Assembly (NCBI GenBank): GCA_002403095.1 | Contig: DHHC01000016.1 | Coordinates: forward strand, 87,767 to 151,766 | Direction: 5' to 3' | Length of the DNA stretch: 64,000 nucleotides | DNA from: Leptolinea sp. UBA4782 | GTDB taxonomy: Bacteria; Chloroflexota; Anaerolineae; Anaerolineales; Anaerolineaceae | Shown: in pieces, positions 33,561 through 42,462 of the stretch | Layout: each line of letters begins with the position of its first letter | Position numbering within the stretch: the first letter of the stretch is position 1 | Position numbers and translations under genes: made by a program | The notes under the pieces: generated by a model | Told to the model about the DNA's origin: nothing | Seen by the model: the letters and a program-made list of their open reading frames with translations, nothing else | Database searches by the model: none

Positions 33561-35077
33561 CATTCTTCTTCACGTTCTCGCAAGTGCGGGAACAAAATGA
33601 CCTCACGGATGGTGCGGTTGTCGGTCAGCAGCATCACCAGCCTGTCCACCCCCATCCCAAAACCGCCGTTCGGCGGCATCCCGTACGCCATCGCCCGCAG
33701 GTAATCTTCGTCCATCGGGTGGCGCTCTTCATCTTCCTTCTCATACGCCCGCCCCATTTCCAGGAAACGGCTTTCCTGGTCAAACGGGTCGTTCAATTCC
33801 GTAAAGGCATTGCACAATTCCATCCCGCCCACAAATCCCTCAAACCGTTCCACGGTATTGGGGTCGCCCGGCTTGCTCTTTGCCAGCGGCGAGATATCCC
33901 GCGGGTAATCGTACATGAAAGTGGGCTGGATAAAGCTCGGCTCGAGGTAATCGCTCGTCAGCCCTTCGATCATCTTGCCGCGCGTCAGGTTGGGGTTGTG
34001 TTCAATTCCTTTCTTGTACAGCGCTGCAGAAAGGCTTTCTGCTGTCGGGTGCTCGTAGATATCCACGCCCACCACTTCCAGCAGCCCCTGGCGCATTTCA
34101 ATCCTCCGCCAGGGCGGGTTGAAATCGAGCTCCTGCCCGTTATACATGACCTTGCGGGTGCCGAGCACCTTATCACATACTTCCGCCACCATTTGCTCGG
34201 TCAATTCCATTACCTTGAGATAGTCAGCATACGCCCAGTAGAATTCCAGCTGGGTGAATTCGGGGTTGTGCTTGAAGGAGACGCCCTCATTGCGGAAATC
34301 GCGCCCGATCTCGTATACCCTGTCCACCATGCCGACTAGCAGGCGTTTGAGGTAAAGCTCAAACGAGATGCGCAGGTACAGGCTTTGTTTTAACTGGTTG
34401 TGGAAGGTGGTAAAAGGCCGTGCAGCCGCGCCGCCATAAATGGGCTGCAGGATGGGTGTTTCCACCTCCACAAAACCGTGGTCGTCCAGAAAATTGCGCA
34501 GTGTCTTCACTACCGCCGCCCGGGCGGTAAATACCTTGCGTACCTCCGGGTTTACCACCAGGTCAGCGTAACGCTGGCGGTAGCGGGTTTCCGGGTCGGT
34601 CAATCCTGCATGGTGGATCACCTTTCCATCCACCACCTCATCCTTGGCTGCCGGCAGGGGCGAGATCGCCTTGGCCAACATACGGAAAGACAGCACCTGT
34701 AGGGTCGGTTCACCGGTGCGTGTGCGCATCAGGTTGCCTGTGCCCTCGATGAAATCGCCCAGGTCGTACTCGCTGCTGAGCAGCGCCAGGTTCTCCTCTC
34801 CAACCTCATTGATGCGGAAGAAGAACTGCAGCCGGCCAGTTCCATCCTCCACCTGGGCAAAGGTCAACTTGCCCATTGGGCGCATAGCCCGGATACGGCC
34901 TGCCAGGGTCACATTTTGGGGTGGGGTTTCGCCAGCCTTTTCTGCTGCTTCGAGCAAGGTTAACGCTTCCTGCATGGTATGGGTCGGGTTGGCGCGGGTC
35001 GGGTAAGGTTCAATTCCCCTTTCCCGCAGCCGGTTTACCTTTTCTACCCGTATTTTTTCTAGATCGGTTAGTTCCAT
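33560..35077 (-). CDS. lysS: Lysyl-tRNA synthetase, class II
   Basis: A 505-residue class II LysRS that charges tRNA-Lys with lysine. The N-terminal OB-fold (VTLAGRIRAMRPMGKLTFAQ) binds the anticodon. Class II motif 2 is in FRNEGVSFKHNPEFTQLEFY and motif 3 is GMGVDRLVMLLTDNRTIREV. The length is usual for the bacterial enzyme. Ribosome binding site AAGGGAAGA precedes the ATG. It is downstream of greA, but a strong hairpin separates them, so read-through is needed for co-transcription. Confidence 0.97.
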   Translation of the reverse strand: MELTDLEKIRVEKVNRLRERGIEPYPTRANPTHTMQEALTLLEAAEKAGETPPQNVTLAGRIRAMRPMGKLTFAQVEDGTGRLQFFFRINEVGEENLALLSSEYDLGDFIEGTGNLMRTRTGEPTLQVLSFRMLAKAISPLPAAKDEVVDGKVIHHAGLTDPETRYRQRYADLVVNPEVRKVFTARAAVVKTLRNFLDDHGFVEVETPILQPIYGGAAARPFTTFHNQLKQSLYLRISFELYLKRLLVGMVDRVYEIGRDFRNEGVSFKHNPEFTQLEFYWAYADYLKVMELTEQMVAEVCDKVLGTRKVMYNGQELDFNPPWRRIEMRQGLLEVVGVDIYEHPTAESLSAALYKKGIEHNPNLTRGKMIEGLTSDYLEPSFIQPTFMYDYPRDISPLAKSKPGDPNTVERFEGFVGGMELCNAFTELNDPFDQESRFLEMGRAYEKEDEERHPMDEDYLRAMAYGMPPNGGFGMGVDRLVMLLTDNRTIREVILFPHLREREEE

Positions 35078-35099
35078 AATCTTCCCTTATTAACAAACT

Positions 35100-35127
35100 G
35101 CCCCGCCCAGAATGGATCGGGCGGGGC
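35100..35127 (-). terminator. Terminator of greA
   Basis: GCCCCGCCC / GGGCGGGGC, 9-bp GC stem with a 10-nt loop, followed on the minus strand by AGTTTGTTAA. It stands 19 nt after the greA stop and 22 nt before the lysS start. Confidence 0.75.
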
Positions 35128-35146
35128 TGAAATTTTTGCCCCGGGT

Positions 35147-35611
35147 TTACTCTACCTTTAATACCTGCACCACGAAAGACCCGGCTGGCGCATCCACCTG
35201 CACGGTATCTCCCACTTTATGGTTCAGCAATGCGCGTCCAATGGGTGATTCGTTGGAGATCAGCCCGGATTGGGGGTCGGCTTCGGCTGCGCCCACGATC
35301 GTATAGGTCTCAGGCTCCATACCTTCTTCCTGGATGGTTACCTTGGTACCCACCTGGATCACATCGCGCGCAACGCTTGACTCGTCAATCACCCTCGCAG
35401 TTGCCAGGATGATCTCAAGCTCTTTAATGCGTCCTTCGACGAAAGCCTGCTCATTTTTCGCAGCTTCGTATTCCGCATTCTCGATCAGCTCTCCGCCTTC
35501 CATGGCTTCATGCAGCCGCTCAGCGATCTCCTGCCGCTTGGTGGTGCGCAGGTATTCGAGCTCTTCTTGCAGCTTGCGGTGTCCTTCACTGGTTAAGAAT
35601 GTAATCGGCAT
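35147..35611 (-). CDS. greA: Transcription elongation factor GreA
   Basis: 154 residues from the ATG at 35611. I reject the longer in-frame start at 35740 because its extra 43 residues have no GreA homology, while AAGGA lies 8 nt before 35611 and MPITFLTSEGHRKLQEELEY is the standard GreA N-terminus. The coiled coil carries the acidic tip (GELIENAEYEAAKNEQ) that stimulates transcript cleavage by backtracked RNA polymerase. The C-terminal FKBP-like domain includes ISNESPIGRALLNHKVGDTV. Confidence 0.95.
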   Translation of the reverse strand: MPITFLTSEGHRKLQEELEYLRTTKRQEIAERLHEAMEGGELIENAEYEAAKNEQAFVEGRIKELEIILATARVIDESSVARDVIQVGTKVTIQEEGMEPETYTIVGAAEADPQSGLISNESPIGRALLNHKVGDTVQVDAPAGSFVVQVLKVE

Positions 35612-35793
35612 CTCATTATTCCTTAAGACAAAATATTGTTGTTCGGCTGGTATTGGATGTACCTTGTTAAAAGAAAGAAAACCACTCCAGATGGAGCGAT
35701 TTAGGCAGATAACGGGTATTCCTACCCCTTTGATTGCCAATATAATATCATACCTGTAAGGTTAATGCAAGATGATAAAGCCAGGCCTGGCCC

Positions 35794-37719
35794 TTAACGG
35801 AGTTGCGTGCTTCTCCACAAGGATATCTCGCCTGTACTGGAGATGGTGATAACCCTGCTTTTCTGCAGGGTCGTAGCGGCGCCGGTTACTTTATAGTCAC
35901 CCCAGGAAAAACTCTCCAGCAGCTGCAATCCGGCAACATCCCAGAGCTCGATTACAGGGGTGACCGTGCGCACACAGCGGAAGGCGCCAGTTGAATCCAG
36001 GAAGAACGTACCGTAATCTGCGTTGAGGTTAAAATCAGTGACCAGCTGCTGGGCAGCATAATCCCACACCTGGGCGGCAGAACGGAGATTACCAACCAGC
36101 ACCTGGGAATTTCCTGACCCAAAGATTACCTGCCCGGCATCCCTGACCCCGCTCTGCCAGGCAGCCGTAAGTTGTCCGGTCTGCATGTTCCAGACAGCCA
36201 TGTTTCCCTGTTCCGTTGCCCCGGCTACCGCTGAACCGTCCGGGGAAATGGCCGCTACTGCAAAGCCTTCCTGCTGGGCAGCAGCCGGCAGCTGGAGGTA
36301 TTGGACGGCATCACCCGAGAATTGTGACACCAACTTCAATACATTCAGCGCTTTCCCTTCCTGCCAGACTGCCATCTGGTTACCCGAGCTGAATGCAAAA
36401 CGGTTAACCCCTGCCAGGGTATAGCGCTGGTTGCCGCCCGGAATATTGTACATGCCCACCGCGGCGATTCCGGTACATGCCCCATCCAGGGCAGGGCAGT
36501 AACCTGCCAGCAACCCGGACCCATCCAGCGTAAATGCAAGCTGTACTGAAATGACAGCTCCAGTGTCAGTCAATAGCTGTGCTGTGCCTTCTTCTTCCCA
36601 TCGTTCTGTCTCCCAGATGGAGAGAATGCCAACCTCATCAACCGCTGCCAGGCGCTTTCCGTCATCGCTGAAGACTGCCGCGAGCAGCCTTGCCGTAAGG
36701 TTGGTTTCAAAAACAACCTCACCGGTCTCCAAACGAATCACCTTAACCTGCCGGCTTCCAGTCTGGTAAGCAAGGAACCTGCCGGATGCATCAACTGCAA
36801 AGACACCTGCAGTCCCTTCCGTCTGCATGCCGCCTGGAATCACCATTACCAGGGCGGGATCAACCGTGGGCGCTGGTGTTGAGGTTGGCGCCGGGGTGGG
36901 TACAGGGGTAAAAGTTGCCGGCAGAACAGGCTGTACAGCCGGAGCCCCCGCAGTTGCTGTATCGGATGCAGGTGCGACAAGGTACGATGATTCCGGAGCC
37001 AGGGAAAACAGCAGCTCGCGGGTTGTATGCCCTGTACCCACCCACCAGGCGATGAACACAATCGAAAACAAGATTGCCAGCATAACCAGGATGGCAAACA
37101 CTTTGAAAACAAAACCAAAAATAGATTTCTTCCCGGAGGGTTTGTGCAACACTGCTTGTTGCTCATGTTCCGCCTGCCCTGTTGCAAGGCTTGCGCCTGC
37201 CGGCACTGATGTGGCCTCAGCCAGCGGCAATTCTTTTGATAAATGCTCTGTGCCGGGTTCGCCAGGCTCGACCGCTAATCCTGATTTGCTTTCCAGCAGG
37301 GAGATCGGCTTTTCTCCAGTTGATGTACTGCTCTTGTTGACCGGCGGAGCTTCACCCTGCATTTCCCTGATCCAGCCACCCGGCAACAGGATATCCTCTT
37401 CAGCAGACTGGGCTTCCAGATCCTCGACATGCTTCGCCCCACCGAATTGGGGGGAACCGGCTTGGGTGTCCGCAGTGTTCTTTTGAGATGCAAGCATAAC
37501 CAGGGCTTGTTTCACTTCAGCATTATCCGGATTTGCTTTCAGGCAAAGCCGGAGAGTCGCAATTCGCTCATCCAGATGCTCGATCGTCGCCACCAGCCAC
37601 ATCCAGGAAGGCACATCCTGCGGATCGTTGCGGATACATTCCAGGAGTACTTGCCGGGCTTCATCAACCCTTCCCTTCTGGTACAAATGGATCGCGGCAC
37701 TGCGTGTCAGGTCATGCAT
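35794..37719 (-). CDS. Membrane-anchored TPR plus WD40-like beta-propeller protein
   Basis: About 641 residues if it starts at the ATG at 37719 (MHDLTRSAAIHLYQKGRVDE), where a TPR-like pair begins at once. A longer start at 37800 is possible and neither has a strong ribosome binding site. After the TPR part and an acidic linker comes one membrane helix (IFGFVFKVFAILVMLAILFSIVFIAWW-like), then a Pro/Thr-rich spacer (VPTPAPTSTPAPT). A C-terminal seven-blade-type WD40/YVTN propeller follows (VIRLETGEVVF, AVFSDDGKRLAAVDEVGILS, AISPDGSAVAGATEQGNMAV). The propeller is outside the membrane and the TPR inside. Function unknown; scaffold or sensor roles are possible. Confidence 0.75.
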   Translation of the reverse strand: MHDLTRSAAIHLYQKGRVDEARQVLLECIRNDPQDVPSWMWLVATIEHLDERIATLRLCLKANPDNAEVKQALVMLASQKNTADTQAGSPQFGGAKHVEDLEAQSAEEDILLPGGWIREMQGEAPPVNKSSTSTGEKPISLLESKSGLAVEPGEPGTEHLSKELPLAEATSVPAGASLATGQAEHEQQAVLHKPSGKKSIFGFVFKVFAILVMLAILFSIVFIAWWVGTGHTTRELLFSLAPESSYLVAPASDTATAGAPAVQPVLPATFTPVPTPAPTSTPAPTVDPALVMVIPGGMQTEGTAGVFAVDASGRFLAYQTGSRQVKVIRLETGEVVFETNLTARLLAAVFSDDGKRLAAVDEVGILSIWETERWEEEGTAQLLTDTGAVISVQLAFTLDGSGLLAGYCPALDGACTGIAAVGMYNIPGGNQRYTLAGVNRFAFSSGNQMAVWQEGKALNVLKLVSQFSGDAVQYLQLPAAAQQEGFAVAAISPDGSAVAGATEQGNMAVWNMQTGQLTAAWQSGVRDAGQVIFGSGNSQVLVGNLRSAAQVWDYAAQQLVTDFNLNADYGTFFLDSTGAFRCVRTVTPVIELWDVAGLQLLESFSWGDYKVTGAATTLQKSRVITISSTGEISLWRSTQLR

Positions 37720-37991
37720 AAGGTTGGATAACGGGCAAGTATGGTGCCAATAACCGGGTAATGTCTTATCATATTGGTTAAGTGAATAACCGTGCCCCAA
37801 TACAGGCGGCTGTACTATAATAATTGTACCTGAAACCCATTACGCCGTAATGGGATATGCTGGCATGCACCACCTGCAGGGGTTATGTTAAGTTGACCCT
37901 TGTATTGGTATATCTGGCTGGTGCCTATAGAATTTCACAACAAAGCAGGAATGCAAGCTGCCTGCGGTCATTTACTGGAAAACCTGGCTGA

Positions 37992-40900
37992 ATGAACCTG
38001 GAAATACCTGTTACCCGTACCCGCATCATCGTCCCACGTGTCAGGAATGACTTCCTTTCACGGCCGCGCTTGCTGGATATTCTTGACAGCTTGCTGGAGA
38101 AGAAGATCATCTTGGTCTCCGCCCCTGCCGGGTACGGGAAAACATCGCTGCTGGTGGACTTTGCCAGCCGCGTTAAGATCCCGGTCTGCTGGTATGCCAT
38201 TGATCCGCTGGACCAGGATCCGCTTCGGTTCATCACCTACCTGATTACAACCATCCAGCAGCAATTCCCGTCATTCGGAAAGGCATCCTTTGAAGCATTG
38301 AGCAGCAGCGCCCAGGTTAAACCGGACCTGGATTACCTGGTCTCTGCTATCGTCAATGATGCCTACGACCATATCAACGAGCACTTCTTGATCGTCCTGG
38401 ATGATTATCACCTGGTGGACCAGAGCGACCAGGTGAACCATTTCATCAGCCGCTTCGTCCAGGATGTGGATGAGAACTGCCATGTGATCTTTGCCTCACG
38501 GACGCTGCTTTCGCTGCCAGATCTGCCATTAATGGTGGCCCGCTCGCTGGCTGGCGGCTTAAGCTTTGAAGAGCTGGCCTTCAGCCTGCCCGAGATTAAG
38601 GGATTGTACAAACTTGTTTACCAGCAGGCGCTGGATGATATTAAAGCAGAACAGCTGGCAGCCCAGACCGAAGGCTGGATCACCGGGCTGCTATTAACTG
38701 CCCAGAATCCATCGGCTGATGTAGATATCGCTTCTTTATCCCACCGGACTGCCGGTATTGGATTAAATGAGTATTTCCAGCAGCTGCTGGTGCAAAACCC
38801 CATACCAGTACAGGAGTTCCTGCTGCGCAGCTCCCTGCTGGAAGAGTTTGACGCCGGGCTGTGCCAGGATGCAATCGGATTGCCGCTCGGCATCTATGAT
38901 GTGGAGTGGGAAAACCTGATGGCATTGGCGTTGCGCTACAACCTGTTTGTCCTGCCGGTTGGCGAGGATGGAACCTGGCTGCGCTATCATCACCTTTTCC
39001 GCGATTTCCTGCAGGCAACCATGGCGCGCGAACGCCCGCTCGAAGCCGAAAAAATCTGGCTGCAAATTGCGCTCATTGCCCAGAAGAAAGGCGAATGGGA
39101 GCAAGCCTATACAATTTACCGGCGCCTGAATTACGTAGAAGAGCAGGCGAACCTGATCGAAAAAGCCGGGCCGTCCCTTACGGTTGGCGGCAGGTTGTCC
39201 ACCCTAGCTGAATGGCTGGATGAATTGCCGATAGAAATCATTGCCAAAAGGCCTGAACTGGTCTCACTGCAGGGCAATGTGGCTGTCATGAAAGGCGATA
39301 CCAAGCAGGGCATTCTCCTGTTCAACCAGGCGCTCTCCGCCATGAAGCTCCCCGACGACCGTGAAGCGATGGCTCGGACATTCACCCGCCGGTCTGCTGC
39401 CTACCGCATGGTAGGGAACCATTCTGCTGCCATGAATGACGGAAAACAAATCTTATCCCTGGTAAAGGGCGACCTAATCCTGCGCAACCTGGAAGCAGAT
39501 GCCATGCGCTCGATCGGCGTCAGTCTGTACCAGCAGGGAAATGCGGCTGAGGCGCTGCCCTGGCTGCAAAATTCGATTGAAATCTATAAATCAATTAAGG
39601 ATGAAAAGAACGAAGCGGTTGTCAGCCTGGAAGCCGGCGTGATCCATGAAGCCCTGGGCAACTACAGCCAGGCAGAAAATCTTTATGAAGGCGCCCTGGC
39701 TTTCTGGCGCGATACGCATAACTCTGTCTGGCAGGCAAATGTGCTTAATAACCTGGGTGTGCTGCAGCATCTCATGGGCAACTATGAGGTGGCGACATCC
39801 ACGCTGGAAAAAGCCCTGCAACATGCACGCCTGAGCGGCTACCAGCGGCTGGAAGCTTTTGCCCTGGCTGGCATCGGCGACATTTACCGCGACCTGGATG
39901 CAATTGATGAGGCTGGCGATGTATACAACAAGGCGCTGGACATCGCCCAGCGCATCGAAGAAAAATATCTGATTGTGTATATCCATATAGCTCAGGCAGT
40001 CATCACATCGCTCAACTACCACTTCGCCATTGCGCTTGCGCAGCTGGCAGAAGCCGAACAGGCGGCACGCGATATGCAAGCCGCCTATGAGATTTCATTC
40101 TGCCAGTATGAAAAAGCATTCATCCTGATCCGCCAAAAACAATATGCAGAAGCAGTCGAGATCCTCTCAGGATGCCTGGAATCTTTTGAAAAAAGCGGTT
40201 ACGCAATCCAGGCAGACCGGGCGCGGTACCTGTTGATGGCTTCAAAATGCTTCCTGGACCAAAAGGATGAAGCCAGGGCCCTGATCAGGCAGATTGGCGC
40301 CGTGGAGAATCTCACGCCCCTGGTTTGGGTCGCCAGCCAGTTGTCCGAGTTGTTTGACAGCGCAACCGGGCTGAGAGATGAATTCCGCCCGCTGGAGCGG
40401 ATCCGCAAACTGGTGGAGGCTTTCCAGAACCGCCTGCCAACCTTGCGGCGCAGGATCCGTGAAAAAGCCAGTACAGCGCCATTTGCGCCTGCCAAACTGA
40501 CCATCCGCGCCCTGGGCAGGATGCAGGTGAAGGTAAATGGAAAAGTAATCACCAATGCGCTCTGGCAAACCCAGAATGCACGCGACTTGTTTTTCTTGCT
40601 CCTCATCCACCCGGAAGGATTAACCAAAGAATTCATCGGGCTGATTTTTTGGCCGGATGCATCCCCTGAGGATGTGCGATTCAGGTTTAAAAATACGGTT
40701 TACCGAGTACGTAAAGCTACCGGCAAAGACACCATCCTGCTCCAGGATGATTATTACCGCTTCAATACCACTCTGGATTATGAGTATGATGTCGAGAATT
40801 TCAACCTGGCTATCGAACAGGCCGAGTTAACCGATGACCCCGACTTTAAACTGAATTACTTGAATATGGCGGTTAATACCTATAAAGGCCAGTACCTGCC

Positions 40901-41216
40901 TGAGTTGGAAGACACCTGGGTGATCCCGGAAAGGGAGCACCTGCGCCAGGTTTACCAGGATGCCACCTTGCAGCTGGCTGAGATTTACATGCAGCAAAAG
41001 AAATACAAGCAAACCCTGGATATTTGTATGCGAGTTCTCAATGAAGATCCCAGCCTTGAAGAGGCGTACCGCATTTCCATGCGGGTGCACGCAGCCATGG
41101 GCAACACGGCTTTGGTTGTTCGGCAGTTTGAGCGCTGCGTGCAGGTGCTTGCAGATGAGATTGGGGTAGCGCCTTCACCACAGACCCAGAACCTGTACCA
41201 AACATTGCTAAAGTAG
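37992..41216 (+). CDS. MalT/LuxR-like STAND ATPase regulator with C-terminal SARP/BTAD output domain
   Basis: A 1074-residue transcription regulator. The N-terminal STAND NTPase has Walker A APAGYGKT (residues 44-51) and Walker B FLIVLDDYHLVD (about 134), closely like MalT. Residues about 370-800 are TPR units (ALGNYSQAENLYEGALAFWR, LGVLQHLMGNYEVATSTLEK) that usually bind the inducer or partner. The C-terminus is not LuxR but SARP-like: a winged helix from about residue 835 (KLTIRALGRMQVKVNGK ... LFWPDASPEDVRFRFKNTVY) followed by a BTAD TPR domain from about 930. It should bind direct heptamer repeats and activate nearby genes. The gene just downstream after a 207-nt spacer is the likely target. 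Confidence 0.92.
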   Translation: MNLEIPVTRTRIIVPRVRNDFLSRPRLLDILDSLLEKKIILVSAPAGYGKTSLLVDFASRVKIPVCWYAIDPLDQDPLRFITYLITTIQQQFPSFGKASFEALSSSAQVKPDLDYLVSAIVNDAYDHINEHFLIVLDDYHLVDQSDQVNHFISRFVQDVDENCHVIFASRTLLSLPDLPLMVARSLAGGLSFEELAFSLPEIKGLYKLVYQQALDDIKAEQLAAQTEGWITGLLLTAQNPSADVDIASLSHRTAGIGLNEYFQQLLVQNPIPVQEFLLRSSLLEEFDAGLCQDAIGLPLGIYDVEWENLMALALRYNLFVLPVGEDGTWLRYHHLFRDFLQATMARERPLEAEKIWLQIALIAQKKGEWEQAYTIYRRLNYVEEQANLIEKAGPSLTVGGRLSTLAEWLDELPIEIIAKRPELVSLQGNVAVMKGDTKQGILLFNQALSAMKLPDDREAMARTFTRRSAAYRMVGNHSAAMNDGKQILSLVKGDLILRNLEADAMRSIGVSLYQQGNAAEALPWLQNSIEIYKSIKDEKNEAVVSLEAGVIHEALGNYSQAENLYEGALAFWRDTHNSVWQANVLNNLGVLQHLMGNYEVATSTLEKALQHARLSGYQRLEAFALAGIGDIYRDLDAIDEAGDVYNKALDIAQRIEEKYLIVYIHIAQAVITSLNYHFAIALAQLAEAEQAARDMQAAYEISFCQYEKAFILIRQKQYAEAVEILSGCLESFEKSGYAIQADRARYLLMASKCFLDQKDEARALIRQIGAVENLTPLVWVASQLSELFDSATGLRDEFRPLERIRKLVEAFQNRLPTLRRRIREKASTAPFAPAKLTIRALGRMQVKVNGKVITNALWQTQNARDLFFLLLIHPEGLTKEFIGLIFWPDASPEDVRFRFKNTVYRVRKATGKDTILLQDDYYRFNTTLDYEYDVENFNLAIEQAELTDDPDFKLNYLNMAVNTYKGQYLPELEDTWVIPEREHLRQVYQDATLQLAEIYMQQKKYKQTLDICMRVLNEDPSLEEAYRISMRVHAAMGNTALVVRQFERCVQVLADEIGVAPSPQTQNLYQTLLK

Positions 41217-41321
41217 CTGGCAGAATCCCGCGAATAGGGTTATACTTATCCCCCATTCAATAGATAAGATTGCCGAAAAGCCAGGTATTGATTTAGTACT
41301 AAAAGTGATTATAAATAAGAT

Positions 41322-41392
41322 ACCGTTTGATTTGAAATTGGTTTATTTTGAGACCGTTTTAATGCCCGTTCTGATACCAGGTTTCAGATAAT
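41322..41392 (+). promoter_or_regulatory. Candidate SARP-binding direct repeats and promoter
   Basis: ACCGTTT occurs at 41322-41328 and 41353-41359, followed by related CCCGTTC (41365-41371) and ACCAGGT (41376-41382). The last three start 12 and 11 nt apart, close to the 11-bp heptad period known for SARP regulators. A GATAAT -10 (41387-41392) follows and no -35 is visible, as expected for an activator-dependent promoter. This is inference from pattern only. Confidence 0.4.
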
Positions 41393-41423
41393 AATAAAAG
41401 ACTTTTATCAAACGGAGGCAAAC

Positions 41424-41582
41424 ATGAAAAAATTCTTTGTTAAACCAACCCTGGATCAGATCCGGCTCGTCATCCTCATCATTGTGGTAGCCTTATTCAT
41501 CATCGGCGCTGGAGCCCCTGCAGCCATTGGTGGTATTGGCGGCAATTCTGCCGACTCGACGAGTTTCCTTCCCCTCTGGTAA
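41424..41582 (+). CDS. 52-residue hydrophobic peptide downstream of the SARP regulator
   Basis: A short ORF with an excellent ribosome binding site (ACGGAGG, 7 nt before ATG). It encodes a Lys-rich start (MKKFFVKPTLDQIR), a strong hydrophobic helix (LVILIIVVALFIIGAGAPAA) and a Gly/Ser-rich tail ending in FLPLW. It could be a small membrane protein or a secreted peptide precursor with an N-terminal signal helix and a tail of about 20 residues (GGIGGNSADSTSFLPLW). It is first in a run of four plus-strand genes. No family recognised. Confidence 0.7.
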   Translation: MKKFFVKPTLDQIRLVILIIVVALFIIGAGAPAAIGGIGGNSADSTSFLPLW

Positions 41583-41600
41583 TCAGAACCTTTACATCCG

Positions 41601-42185
41601 GTGATTCTGCTCGCTGCCGTTATCATCGGGCTGTTGGCTGGATTCGTAAGGGCAAAAATTCGCAAGCGCAGTATTCAACCGGTCAGGCTGAAACTTGAAT
41701 GGCTAATCATAGCTGCCATTCTGCCACAGATTCTTGTCTTTTTTATCCCTACGACCAGCGCCCATGTACCCAACACATGGGCGTCAATTATTTTAGTCAG
41801 CAGCTTGATGGCACTGTTTCTCTTCTGCCTGATCAATATCAGGCAGCCCGGCTTTGTCCTGATGAGTATTGGTCTCTTGCTAAATTTGCTAGTGATCAGT
41901 CTCAATGGAGGCCTGATGCCCATCCGGCCGGAGATCCTGGGTGATCCCGGTTTCGGGGGCTGGCAGTTAGGAGAGAGGTACAGACTCACCAAGGATGTGG
42001 TTCTACCGCTCTGGCAAACCCGGTTCTGGTTCTTCTCAGACTTTTTCATTACCCCCAACACCTTGTCTACCCGGTATGCCTTCAGCCTTGGAGATGTACT
42101 CTTGTCCATCGGTGTGATCCGCTTTTTCTGGTCATTGGGCGGTCAAACACACAAACTAGCGAATTTTTTTGGAGGTAATCCATGA
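41601..42185 (+). CDS. DUF5317 family membrane protein
   Basis: A 194-residue integral membrane protein with about five hydrophobic segments. The family hallmark SLNGGLMPI(R/P) lies in the centre (SLNGGLMPIRPEILG), followed by a soluble loop with DVVLPLWQTRFWFFSDFF and a last helix (ALSLGDVLLSIGVIRFFW-like). DUF5317 proteins are found mainly in Chloroflexota, Firmicutes and Actinobacteria, and their function is unknown. The GTG start has no clear Shine-Dalgarno and lies 18 nt after the small peptide gene, so translation may depend on coupling. It overlaps the next gene by 4 nt. Confidence 0.82.
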   Translation: MILLAAVIIGLLAGFVRAKIRKRSIQPVRLKLEWLIIAAILPQILVFFIPTTSAHVPNTWASIILVSSLMALFLFCLINIRQPGFVLMSIGLLLNLLVISLNGGLMPIRPEILGDPGFGGWQLGERYRLTKDVVLPLWQTRFWFFSDFFITPNTLSTRYAFSLGDVLLSIGVIRFFWSLGGQTHKLANFFGGNP

Positions 42186-42430
42186 GCAGCTTCAGTGCAG
42201 TTTTTTCAAATTCATATTCCAATACTACCAGCAATGAATTAAGCCGAATCCTTGCAGCCGCAGTTGTGAATAAGCGATTCTGCAGTATGCTTTTAGCCAA
42301 TCCGGCCCAGGCACTTATTCGAGGTTACGGAGGTGAATCATTTAACTTGAAAGCGGACGAACGCGAACGGTTGAGCTCCATTCATGCCAGCTCTCTCTCC
42401 GAGTTCGCAGCCGAATTGGCTCATTTCTAA
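42182..42430 (+). CDS. Os1348/NHLP-leader-like short protein
   Basis: An 82-residue soluble protein with a strong ribosome binding site (TTGGAGG, 6 nt upstream). The segment ILAAAVVNKRFCSMLLANPAQALIRGY and the closing LKADERERLSSIHASSLSEF resemble the alpha-helical leader domain of NHLP/Os1348-type ribosomal peptides (AAVvn-FR-lLl-dP--AL--gY ... Lt--E---L). There is no obvious core peptide after the leader-like part, and no maturation enzyme (LanM, YcaO, radical SAM) is nearby. It may be a regulator or partner that kept the leader fold. It overlaps DUF5317 by 4 nt. Confidence 0.65.
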   Translation: MSSFSAVFSNSYSNTTSNELSRILAAAVVNKRFCSMLLANPAQALIRGYGGESFNLKADERERLSSIHASSLSEFAAELAHF

Positions 42431-42462
42431 TTCATTTCATCCTTCCCAGGAGAAGATTGTAA

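Noticed and set aside
33542..34339. 265-codon plus-strand ORF inside lysS
   Set aside because: Shadow of lysS in another frame; begins at the terminator of tRNA-Arg and has no ribosome binding site.
37816..37821. TATAAT as a promoter of the SARP regulator
   Set aside because: It lies about 170 nt upstream of the start, without a -35 at suitable spacing; could equally be chance in an AT-rich gap.
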